Assembly: GCA_008000375.1 (NCBI GenBank)
Contig: SMOI01000315.1
Span: forward strand, 1-36,072
Direction: 5' to 3'
From: Poteriospumella lacustris
Lineage: Eukaryota; Sar; Chrysophyceae; Chromulinales; Dinobryaceae
Length of the DNA: 36,072 nucleotides
Of this stretch, positions 9,885-18,658 are shown one piece after another. The translations under genes and the position numbers were made by a program. Position 1 is the stretch's first letter; each line of letters starts with the position of its first letter. Under the pieces are notes generated by a model. That model ran no database searches and was not told the origin of the DNA. It worked only from the letters and a program-made list of their open reading frames with translations.

Positions 9885-11029
9885 GCCGCCGCCTCCCGCG
9901 GCACGTCGAGGCCCACCGCGCAGGCGGCGACGTCGGCGGGCGCAGCCGACGCCCATTCGCCCAGCGGCGCCGCGCCGGCGAACTGCCGTTGGCGCCGAGC
10001 GACGCGCAGCGTCGAAACTGCGCGTCGGGCGCCGCGGCGGCGCGCAGCTCGTCGAAGCGGTGGTCGCCGCAGCGAAAGTGCAGCGCCACCGCCTCGACGG
10101 CGTCGCCGTGGCGCCGCAGCAGCTGCGCCGTCGCCGTCGCCGCCCCCGCCGCCGTCTCCGCCGCCCACAGCGCCGACGTGTGGCGCCGCAGCAGCGTCGC
10201 GAGCCGCCGCCAGAGCGCCGCCCGCGGCCGCAGCAGCAGGCGCAGCGCGCAGCCGCTCCAGAGCGCCAGGTCGACGCGGTCGGCGCCGCGCCGCAGCGCG
10301 AGCAGCTGCCGCTGCGCCGCGGACGGCGTCGCCAGCCAGCGACAGAGGTACGCGCGGTTCAGGCGCACGCGCAGCCACGCGACGGCGGCGTCCGCGTCCG
10401 TCTCGAGCGCGCAGCCGGCGTCGCGGGGCCGCGGGTTGACGCAGAACACGTCGCGCGCGTCTCGCGGCACCGCCGCCGCGACGGGACCGTCCGCCGGTCG
10501 CCGCCGCCGCCGCCGCTCGAAGAACGACGCGGGCCGCGCCCCGCGACGGCAGCGCTCGCCGACGGAGCCAGCGTCGTCGTCGTCGTCGACGGCGGCGGCG
10601 GCGGCGGCGGTCGTCGTCGCCGTCGACGCGACCGGTCGGCGGCAGCGGCGCGAAGAGCTCCGCCGCGACGCGCTGCGGGTCCTCGATCAGCAGCGCGCGG
10701 CGCTGGCGCAGCGACCAGAAGAAGACGCTCACGAGGCCCGCGAGGCGGTCGCCGAGGCCGCCGAGGCGCCGCGGTCGGCCCCGCGACGCGTCGTCGAAGA
10801 GAACGAAGCTGGCGCAGCGCGCGGCGGACGCGTTCGCCGCCGGCCGCCGCGCGAAGTGGTCGTGCACAAGCGGCAGCTGCGCGCAGCGATCAGCGAAGCG
10901 CTGTTCGAAGCGCCTGCGCAGCAGCTGCGCGAGCTGCTCCGCGGCGCAGTCGTCGGCGTCGGCGGCCGCGGCGAGCCGCAGCGCCAGCGCCAGCGCCAAG
11001 AGGCAGCAGCCGAGCGCCCGTCGCCACAT
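9354..11029 (-). CDS. Putative secreted fucosyltransferase-like glycosyltransferase, frame broken three times
   Basis: The ATG at 11029 opens a classic signal peptide or signal anchor (MWRRALGCCLLALALALRLA). Residues 89-97 read LGGLGDRLA and are followed by FFWSLRQRRALLIEDP, a nucleotide-sugar-binding pattern typical of fucosyltransferases of the NodZ/FUT8/plant FUT type. Downstream, ALHFRCGD matches the H-x-R-x-GD motif of the same families, and the C-terminal third (VYVVASD, AFSRSALWFGLGG) completes a GT-B-like pattern. These parts lie in different frames. Breaks fall near 10620, near 9980 and in the GCG run near 9890; the codon pattern is good on both sides of each, and no GT-AG intron fits. 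The gene may be intact with sequencing errors in GC-rich runs, or a recent pseudogene. Fucose as donor is inference. Confidence 0.55.
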
Positions 11030-11315
11030 CGCCTCGCTCGCTCTGCTCTCTGTTCCAGTCGCCAGAGCGCAGAGCGCCGAGCGCAGAGCGGTGGCCGTCG
11101 CCGCTGGCGACCGATTCGGTCGCCGCCGTCGCCGGCGACGCGTCGCTCGTCGCATCGTCGTCGTCGTCATGCAGATGTACAATGCGTTGTACGGTTAAAT
11201 GATTACTTACGGTCACTATGACTACGCATTATGTACAACTACACCCGCCGTCGCAGCGGTCGCCGCCGCCGCTGCGCCGCCACCGCCGCGCAGCCGTTGC
11301 GCATCGGTGGGCGCC

Positions 11316-12896
11316 TTACGGCGGCGCGAAGAGCGTCGCGGGCCACGCGGCGTCGGGCGCGGCGAGGAGGTCGCCGTCGAGGGCGCTGCGCAGCGTTTGG
11401 CCCGCGGCGTACTCGGCGCTGGTCGGCGCCACGAGCCCCGGCGCCACGAAGCAGATTTGGTGCGGCGCGTAGCGGCGCAGGCTGCGCGGCGCCTTCTTGA
11501 CCATGCGCTGCCAGCGGCGGCTGATGGCGGCGCGGCCGAGCAGGTGCTGCTGCAGCGCGTTGGAGCGCGAGATCGGGTCGAAGACGAGCAGCCACGGCAC
11601 GTCGCCGTCCACCGTCGCCGCCGCCACGCCGCCGTCCGCGCGCGCATACTCGACGCCCACGATGCTGCGCGAGTGGCCGTTGTACTGGAAGTACAGCGGC
11701 GGCCGCGCCGTGGCCTCGGGCGCGTCGCTGGCGTCGGGCGCGCGGGCGAAGTAGCGGTGCGCGAAGAGCGCCAGGCGCCGGCCCATGTCGTGCGCCGCGG
11801 GCGGCGCGGCCGCCGAGCGGCGCCGGCCGCGCGGCGGCAGCGGCGGTGGACGCGCCGGTCGCAGACCCTCGCGGCGCGCGCCGCCGTGAGCCAACGCGGG
11901 TCCCGGCGGCTCGTCAGCGGCGTCGGCGTCGCCGTCACCGTCGCCGTCACCGTGGCCATCGGCGGCGTCGCCGTCGGCGGCGTCGTCGTCCTCGTCGCTG
12001 TCGGCCCCCGCGCGGCGCGCGGTGCTCTTCGCGCGCGGCGGCGGCGCCTCGCGGCAGTGGAAGTCGACGATGAGGGCGCGCAGGCCGAAGAAGCGCAGCA
12101 GCGCGGCCACCTCGGTGGTGCCGATCCAGTCGTCTTTGCCCTCGAGGCAGAAGTCGAAGTCCGCCGCGCCCGCCACGTCGAAGCCCGCCTGCCACGCGCG
12201 CTCGATCCAGCGCTGCAACGTCGCGATGGGCATCGCCCGCACGGCGGCCGCCGCCTCGGCGGGGTCGGCGATGTGGGCGAAGGCGCCGTGGAAGAGCGCG
12301 CGGCGGTAGGCGGGCAGCTGCACCAGCGACGAGCAGAGCATCTGCAGGTTGCGGTAGCCGCAGGACCACTGCGCGCCGTACTGGTTCAGCTGCGTGATGT
12401 GGTGCGCCGGCGGGTGGCACAGCCGGTGCGCGCGGCCCTCGGCGCGCAGCACGTCGCCGATGGCGGCGAGGAGGAAGCGGTTGACGACGCTGTCGCGGTC
12501 GAAGGCCGCCGGGGCCGGCGCCGCGGTGACGGCGGCGTCGTCGTCTGCGTCGAGGTCGAAGACGAGGCGGCCGTCGGGCGTCGTGTGCGTCGTGGTGGCG
12601 GCGGCGGCGTGGGTGGCGTGGGCGGGCGGCGGCGAGGCGCCGTCTTTGTTGCTGTTGCGCGTCAGGCGCGGCCGCTTGCTCGGCGACTGGGACGGCGACT
12701 GCGTCAGCGACGCAGCGGTGGGCCGCCCGGCGTCGCATATCTCGCAGACCGACAAGGCGCTGTGGTTGCGAAAGGTGCAGCGGCCGCAGGGCCACGCGTC
12801 GGAAGCGTCGCTTGTGTCGGCGCCGGTCGCATCGGCGCGCGAGCGCTTCAGCGCGACCTCGGCGGAGCTGAGAGGAGCCGACCCCGAAGAGGACAT
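11316..12896 (-). CDS. ZUFSP/ZUP1-like deubiquitinase: NZF finger plus peptidase C78 domain
   Basis: About 526 residues from the ATG at 12896; in-frame ATGs at 13019 and 13031 would add up to 45 poorly conserved residues. Residues 35-59 form an NZF/RanBP2-type finger, W-x-C-x2-C-x10-C-x2-C, with the TF pair (CTFRN) that ubiquitin-binding NZF fingers carry. The C-terminal half is a peptidase C78 domain. The nucleophile is Cys179 in QWSCGYRNLQML, the likely catalytic His408 lies in NGHSRSIVGVEY, and Asp440 lies in LLVFDP. A Lys/Arg segment, KRPRL, could be a nuclear signal. A Gly/Asp/Ala-rich insertion of about 100 residues (about 290-395) separates the Cys and His parts. In animals ZUP1 cleaves K63-linked ubiquitin chains at DNA damage sites; the same role here is inferred. 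All catalytic residues are present. Confidence 0.9.
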   Translation of the reverse strand: MSSSGSAPLSSAEVALKRSRADATGADTSDASDAWPCGRCTFRNHSALSVCEICDAGRPTAASLTQSPSQSPSKRPRLTRNSNKDGASPPPAHATHAAAATTTHTTPDGRLVFDLDADDDAAVTAAPAPAAFDRDSVVNRFLLAAIGDVLRAEGRAHRLCHPPAHHITQLNQYGAQWSCGYRNLQMLCSSLVQLPAYRRALFHGAFAHIADPAEAAAAVRAMPIATLQRWIERAWQAGFDVAGAADFDFCLEGKDDWIGTTEVAALLRFFGLRALIVDFHCREAPPPRAKSTARRAGADSDEDDDAADGDAADGHGDGDGDGDADAADEPPGPALAHGGARREGLRPARPPPLPPRGRRRSAAAPPAAHDMGRRLALFAHRYFARAPDASDAPEATARPPLYFQYNGHSRSIVGVEYARADGGVAAATVDGDVPWLLVFDPISRSNALQQHLLGRAAISRRWQRMVKKAPRSLRRYAPHQICFVAPGLVAPTSAEYAAGQTLRSALDGDLLAAPDAAWPATLFAPP

Positions 12897-13286
12897 GGAG
12901 GCCTTCGCGATGCGCAGCTGACCGCCGTGGCCTTCGAATGTGACCGTCGAATGGGTCGCGACGAGTCGCCGCTCGTCGCCCCTCCGGCTGCAGTTTGTCG
13001 TGTACGTCGTATCGGCCATATCGACAAGCATATGATATGTCTTTCGAGCGCATGTTGTACAAAGAAATGTCAGTACATAGAACCAAAGCTGTTGACGATA
13101 CTATAGCGACGCTTCAAAGCGCTTTATGTCCATTGCTGCTGTCATAGAGGACGTACGAAAAGTCTCAACAAAACTGCCTATGTACGGGGCTTTTATCCTA
13201 GGATTGTACACAGATCTGGGTCATTTGGGAAGTCGAAACCTACTTTACTTTGGGGCGTTGGGTGCGCGCAACGAGCAGGCGCGGCG
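12897..13286. other. Intergenic stretch without a gene
   Basis: This is the 5' side of the deubiquitinase gene. Sequence around 13020-13260 is distinctly lower in GC. Short open frames occur but none shows a domain or credible codon bias. I see nothing else here. Confidence 0.6.
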
Positions 13287-13720
13287 CTATAATCTACGAA
13301 ACACGGCACCGAAACAGACGAGGCACGCACAGGAGACACACAGGAGACACACAAGAACACAGAAGACGCGCGGGGCGAGAGCCAGCGGCGTCACAGCGAT
13401 GCGTTGGAAGAGGTGGCGACACAGCACGAGACACACACAGGACCCACGACACAGGTCCGCGGACGGGCCGCGGACACCGACGAGGAGAACAGCGACACCG
13501 GCAATGTCAATTTCCGTAGTAACGAAGCAGAAGGGGGCACAATGGACGAGCACAGGACACAGCGGAACACAAACAGGTGAGAGACGCAGTGCGACACGGA
13601 GACGCACAGCGAGACACCCAGAGACAGACAGGCGCGAGGCGGCGGAGCCGCGGCGCAGAAACGAATTCGAGACACAGATACTAGGCGACACGCACGGGAC
13701 GGACACAGCGGCGCGCGGGG
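13287..13720 (-). repeat. GACACA-type array 3' of the Asn/Ser-rich gene
   Basis: Degenerate units such as GGAGACACACA and GACACAGCG on the plus strand; the sense strand of the flanking minus-strand gene is therefore GTGTC-rich. One copy of CACAGCGATG (13392-13401) is the reverse complement of the core shared by other arrays. The open frames of 100-370 codons that cross it on both strands are low-complexity artefacts. Confidence 0.7.
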
Positions 13721-13864
13721 CGGCGCCGTGTGGCGTGCAAATCAAGTGCGCGGCACTGGCGACGCGCACAGTGCCGCGGGGCGGAGGTTCTATTGACGAC
13801 AGATGCGCAGGGGCGGCGGGCGGACTGCTGCGGACGGATGGCGCGGGCGACGCGGGCGGGCGAC

Positions 13865-15079
13865 TCAGAAGGGCCGCACCTTGCCGCTGCCGTTGGCAGG
13901 GGCGGGGCCGGCGTTCAGCGCCTGGCGCCACGCGAGGAAGAGCAGCGAGGAGCGCGCGGTCCTCGGCTTGCCACTGCCATCGCTGCTGGGCAGCGGCGCG
14001 GGCTGCAGCGCTGCCGCGCCCAGCTTCGTCTCGAGCTGCACGAGCGACAGCGAAAAGTCGACGACGGAGTCGTCCGTCGTCTGTTTCGACTCGCCGCCCG
14101 TCACACCGCCGCTGCCACCGCCGCTGCTGCTGCTGGCGCTGCTGGAACTGCTGTCCGCGCTGTATGCCGCAGCCTTCGCGTTGCTCTCCGCGGCGCTTGG
14201 GCGCGCGGTGCGAGGGGAGAAGAGGCTGAAGACGTTGAGCCAGCTCAGCCACGAGCGTTTGCCGCCCGCGGCGCCGCCGCTGCCGCTGTGTCGCTTGGAG
14301 CGCTTCTTGTGGCGGCCGCCGCTGCTGCCTGCGGAGCCGGTGCTGTTGTTGTCGTCCACGGAGGCCGAGGACAGGTCGTCGCCCACCGCGAGACGCGACT
14401 GCGACGCCGAGCGGCCGAAGAAGCTCGGTCCGGCGCCCGAATAGGCGCGCGCGAACTTCACCGACGCCTCCGAGTCGAGGCGGTCGTCGACGAGCGGATT
14501 GCGCCACGCCACACGCTTCTTGCGCGCCGACAGCGACGACCGCGAGTTGGCGCGCGACAGCGTCTGCGCACTGTTGTTCGCGTGGCCGCCCGCGGACGGC
14601 CGCCGCTGCAGCTGCGCCTGCGCCTGTCGCGCGTTGTTGTTGCTGCTGCCGCCATCGTCCGCCGCGAGGCGATCGCCGGCGGAGAACGACTTCGCGCGGT
14701 TCTTCAGCTTCGGCGGCGCGAGCAGCGTTGTCTGCGACTGCGCGTCGGACACGTTGCCGAGCGTGCGCGCGTACTTCGCGTGCGGATTGGCGGCGATGCC
14801 GGCGCTCTGACCGCCGCTGCCGCCGTTGCTGCTGGAAGTGTTGTTGTTGTTGTTGTTGTTGTTGCTGTTGCTGCTGTTGGGGGCCGCGTAGGTCTGCCGC
14901 CGCTTGCGACGCGGCAGCGACGGACTGTTGAAAATGTCGTCGACGGGCACCTGCGGGCGGTACGAGAGGCCCGGCAGGTTGGTCGACGAGACGCTGGCGT
15001 TGTCGTCGACGCTGTCGACGCTCTGCACCGCGAGGGTCGCGATGCGCGTCGGCTGAATCTTCGACCCTTTGAAGCTCAT
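13865..15079 (-). CDS. Asn/Ser-rich disordered protein with a possible PP1-docking motif
   Basis: A single-exon gene of 404 residues beginning MSFKGSKIQP. It is mostly low complexity: an Asn run (about 72-80), Ser/Gly/Asn tracts, basic patches (PRRKRRQ at 56-62, a Lys/Arg cluster near 250) and a Ser run near 320. Two ordered-looking islands stand out. RKKRVAWRNPLVDDRL (about 186-201) fits the RVxF-type phosphatase-1 docking pattern with Trp in the last position. The other is RSWLSWLNVFSLF, a short amphipathic or membrane-touching helix. The C-terminal part, SLVQLETKLG onward, may form a helix. No enzyme domain is visible. A regulatory or scaffold protein recruiting PP1 is a hypothesis only. 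Codon use matches other genes here, and no antisense frame of comparable quality exists. Confidence 0.7.
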   Translation of the reverse strand: MSFKGSKIQPTRIATLAVQSVDSVDDNASVSSTNLPGLSYRPQVPVDDIFNSPSLPRRKRRQTYAAPNSSNSNNNNNNNNTSSSNGGSGGQSAGIAANPHAKYARTLGNVSDAQSQTTLLAPPKLKNRAKSFSAGDRLAADDGGSSNNNARQAQAQLQRRPSAGGHANNSAQTLSRANSRSSLSARKKRVAWRNPLVDDRLDSEASVKFARAYSGAGPSFFGRSASQSRLAVGDDLSSASVDDNNSTGSAGSSGGRHKKRSKRHSGSGGAAGGKRSWLSWLNVFSLFSPRTARPSAAESNAKAAAYSADSSSSSASSSSGGGSGGVTGGESKQTTDDSVVDFSLSLVQLETKLGAAALQPAPLPSSDGSGKPRTARSSLLFLAWRQALNAGPAPANGSGKVRPF

Positions 15080-15704
15080 TGAAAATTATCTGCGGACAGA
15101 GCGAACGCGCCTGGGGCGAGGACAAGCGACAGAGGTGGGCGAGGGAAGACGAGGGCGACCGCGCGGTTCAGCAAATCATTTTCGGGATTCCGGCCGCAGG
15201 GAACGCAATAAACCGGACGCAAATCCTTCGCGGGGCGCGCGAGAGGACTGTGATGGAGAGAGACGAGCAGAGATCGTCGCGGCGGAGGTCCGAGCGGTGC
15301 GCAGCGGCGACGAAAAATTTTTGAGGCGCCGCCGGCGGCGCTTCAGGTCCTCGATCTTCTTCAGGCCTGAAACTTCGAGGAAACGCCGCGCCGTGAAAAA
15401 TCGACATCGACTTTCAGTCGGCGCGGCGCCGACAGCGGCTCTGCGACCGATGGAGGCGTCGGTCGGTGCGAACTCGATGACGGCCGTTTCCGACGGACGC
15501 TGCGTGGTGCCTGTGCGCTCTCTCAGGGGCCGCGGGTCTCACCGCCGGCGCGGCCCTGTGTCCCAACTGTGTCCGGTGGCGCTATTCCTTGTGCAGCGAA
15601 CGGCGCAGGCGACAGGTGGCGAACGAATTAGACAGACGCGGGGTTACAAGCAGCGCGCCGCGGACTGGTGCGCGCACAAGAGGCGCGACGCAAGAGATGA
15701 GGGC

Positions 15705-15735
<31 letters not shown>

Positions 15736-15825
15736 CGGCGCGGGGAACGGACGCGACACGCGCCGCCGCGGCGACGAGACACACTGGAAAAAGGAAACCG
15801 ACGGGGGCGGAGGGATGGCGCGCCG
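15080..15825. other. Intergenic stretch without a gene
   Basis: This lies upstream of the Asn/Ser-rich gene. It contains GC-rich sequence, a GGC triplet run at about 15711-15733 and scattered short open frames without domains. No RNA gene or promoter element could be identified. Confidence 0.55.
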
Positions 15826-16660
15826 ACACAGACGAATGCACAGCGAGACACACAGAACGAGACACACAGAGAACGAGACACACAGAACGAGACACACAGA
15901 GAACGAGACACAGCGGGACACAGGGAAAGAGCGAGAGACGCGGGAGGCGGCGGGTATTGATGGCGACGGGCGACGCGACGCGGGACCCGCCGGGCCCGGG
16001 GCGAAGAGATGCACAGCGATGGCGACGGCGGCGGTGAAAGATGCGGCGCGGCGCGGGCGGCGACACGCACGGGACACAGCGATGGGGTGCGGGCGGGGGC
16101 AACGACAATGGACAACTGGCGCAAACGAATCGAAGAGACAACTGCGGCGCGCGCGACGGGCGGCGTACGAACGAATGGCGGCGGCGCCGCGGGAGACACG
16201 GGGGACGAGGGACAACAGACGAGGGATGAGGGACACTGCACGAGACAAAGCACGAGACACACAGGGCCCGAAGGGGCGGGACGGGGCGCGCAACAGACAC
16301 AAGCGACACAAGCGGCGACACAAGCGGAGCGAAGGGACCAAGAGACGAGCTACGAACACGCGACACGCGACACGCGACGCCGCCGCGGCAGATGCGGCGA
16401 GATGGCGGCGGGCGGCGCAGGGACCGACGACGAGCGGACGGACGGATCGGCGGCGCAGACGACACACAGCGACACGGCGACACAAGCGAAACAAGCGACA
16501 CAAGCGAACAGAGCGGCGAGGGACAAGACGCGCGCGGCGCAAGAAACGAACAGCGACCGGCGGCCGGCAGAGAACGGAGCCGGCGGCGCACAGCGACGGG
16601 ACACACGACACGACACACGCGACACGACACACAGAGACACATAGAGACACACGCGACACA
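15826..16660 (-). repeat. GACACA-type array 3' of the RRM gene
   Basis: The best-ordered part (about 15845-15915) alternates GAGACACACAGAAC and GAGACACACAGAGAAC, a 30-base higher-order unit. The rest is degenerate GACACGCGACAC sequence ending within about ten bases of the RRM gene's stop codon. Two CACAGCGATG copies occur (16012-16021 and 16075-16084). The RRM-sense strand is thus GTGTC-rich, probably the 3' UTR and downstream region. Long open frames on both strands here are artefacts of the repeat. Confidence 0.8.
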
Positions 16661-16667
16661 GCGGGCG

Positions 16668-17915
16668 TTAGCAGTCGCCGTCGATGAGCGCGTCGAGCAG
16701 CGCGTCGGCGTCGCGCTGCGGCGCCAGCGCTGCGGCGGTGGGCGGCGCGTCGCGGCGCAGCGCCTCGACGACGGCGGCGCAGTCGAAGGCGTCGGCGCCG
16801 TCCGTCGCGAACGCCGACCACTGCGGCGCCGACGGCTGCGGCAGCGGCGCCTGCGGCGGCTGCGTCGCCCGCCAGCGCAGGAACTCCTGCATCAGCGCGC
16901 GGTCGTACGCGTCGGCGTCGTGCGCCGCGGGCGCCAGCGGCGGCGACGCGGTCGGCGACGAGCTGAACGAGCCGAGCGCGGGCCCGGCGGGCAGCGCGGG
17001 GCCGCCGAAGGACGCGAAGGGCGCGGGCGCCAGCGCGTGGCGCTGCTCGTGCTGGCGCAGCTGCAGCTGCTGCAGCGACAGCGACGGCGGCAGCTGCGGT
17101 GGCCCGCCGTGGGCGCCGTGCACCGCGCGGGCGCCGTGGGCGCCGTGGGCGGCGCGCGGCATGGTGAGGGAGCACTCGAAGTGCACGCCGCAGACGGCGA
17201 CGCCCTTGAGCGCGACGACGGCCTGCATGGCGGCCGCCGTGTCGGTGAAGTACGCGTTGCCGTAGCCGCGGATCTGCGGCGGACTGGCGCGCACCTCGTG
17301 GCGCTTGACGATGACGTCGATGAGGGCGCCGAAGGGCGCGAACACGTGGTCCAGGAACTCCTCGTCGACGCGGAACTGCATCTGTAACGGGCGGAGGGTC
17401 AGAGCGGCGGCGGGGCAGCGCGGCGGCGGGGCGGCGAGTCAGAGCGGCGGCGCTTACGTTTTTGGAGAGGAAATGGACCTGGACCATGGTCCAGGTCTCG
17501 ACGGGCTTCGGCGGCACCTTCACGTTGGTCCAGTTGACGCTGTGCACGCAGACGGGTGAGGCACGACGCAAGAGACGGCGGGGGGGGGGCAGGGCGCGTA
17601 CCGCATGCGGCGGCCCATGATCTTCTGGCCGTGGAAGGCCTCCATCGCGCGGAACGAGGCCACGACGGAGTCGTACTCGACGAAGCCGTGCAGCAGACTG
17701 TCGCCGTGGCGGCCGCGCTTGATCTCGATGGCGAGAATGGTGCCGAAGGGGGAGTACATGGCGTACAGGTCTTTCTCGGTGCAGAACGAGGACAAGTCGC
17801 CGACGAAGAGGCCCTTCGTGGCGTTGGGCTCCAGCGCCAGGACGCGGAGCTCCTCTGGCGACGCGTAGGAGGACTTGTAAAGGGACGGGGTTGCGTGGTG
17901 CTGGAACATGTTCAT
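16668..17915 (-). CDS. Two-RRM RNA-binding protein, three exons
   Basis: Exons are 17602-17915, 17458-17539 and 16668-17381; the introns are 62 and 76 nt and both GT-AG. The joined product is 369 residues. RRM1 spans about 34-107, with RNP2 GLFVGDL, RNP1-like LLHGFVEY and the exit sequence GRRMRVNWT. That exit is rebuilt across the first intron and resembles the RVNW ending of TIA-1/Pub1-type RRMs. RRM2 spans about 122-210, with VQVHFL, FAPFGALIDVIV and an RNP1-like RGYGNAYFTD; the second intron interrupts it. The remaining 150 residues are Ala/Pro/Gln-rich with two short acidic helices at the end, a typical disordered tail. A role in mRNA binding or splicing is a family inference. It is divergent from the transporter gene. 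Confidence 0.9.
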
Positions 17916-18007
17916 TGGCGAGGCAAAACAAAGGGAAACGGAACGGACGGAAATGCGGAGACAGCGATCGGAGGGATGAACAAAGCGGACGGAGGGACTC
18001 GGACACG

Positions 18008-18246
18008 ATGAGCGGTGGCGGTATTACGATTGTGAGCCAGCCAGCCGCGGGCGAGCAACTTCAAATGCAGCGGAAGCCGCGAGGAACGCTGACGCCGGCG
18101 AAGTAAACGTCGCGGTCACTTCGCTCTGCCGCCACCGCCGACCGGCGCGGCAGAGCGACGCTAACTTCGACGACGAACGGCCGCCCACCGTCGAGTTTGA
18201 CGTCAACTCCTCCCACTTGGACCCAGATCCCCAGCGACCCAGAGAC
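18008..18246 (+). other. Possible upstream exon(s) of the transporter, uncertain
   Basis: An ATG at 18008 opens a 32-codon frame (MSGGGITIVSQ...). A GTAAAC donor just before its TAA could splice to an acceptor ending GGCAGAG (18154), after which a protein-like frame (NDANFDDERPPTVEF...) continues. A credible acceptor, GTGTGCAG at 18598, precedes and is in phase with the transporter's first coding exon. Together these allow a 5' extension of the transporter, but no single path is compelling. Between them lies a 9-base repeat, GCCCAGAGT, at about 18312-18347. Confidence 0.25.
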
Positions 18247-18658
18247 GCGGCTTGCGGCGTGCGCCAAGCGCCGTGCGCGAAAAAGAGAAACCGCCGCAGC
18301 CGCCGGGTCGTCGCCCAGAGCGCCCAGAGTGCCCAGAGTGCCCAGAGCTCTCAGACACCCAGACGCCCAGACTGGCCGTCATTCCAACCTCGCGGCCCGC
18401 CGCCTCGTCGCTCGTCGCTCGTCGCTGATCAGTCGCGCCTCCTTCGTCGCACGTCGTCGGACTCTCCCGCGACAGGGCCGCGATGACCGTTCGTGTGGCC
18501 CTCCATCGACTCGAACACATCGTTGCGACATCAACACGGTCGCTGACTGACCATGGCATACGATTGAACTTGCCCCTTATTTCTGAGACTGTGTGCAGTA
18601 CAAGAAAAGTTTGCCTGCCATCAACGCGACTACCCGAGGCACTTGCATCAGCAATCAG

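Noticed and set aside
7525-10470. Minus-strand 981-codon frame
   Set aside because: Only its first part (about 10620-9985) is credible, as the middle of the glycosyltransferase-like gene; the rest is antisense to the coiled-coil gene.
11199-13106. Plus-strand 635-codon frame
   Set aside because: Antisense to the NZF/C78 deubiquitinase, which has complete motifs and catalytic residues.
13126-14229. Plus-strand 367-codon frame
   Set aside because: Runs from a GACACA array into the antisense of the Asn/Ser-rich gene.
15628-18006. Minus-strand 792-codon frame
   Set aside because: It spans the array and the RRM introns; only its short part at 17458-17539 is coding, as the second RRM exon.
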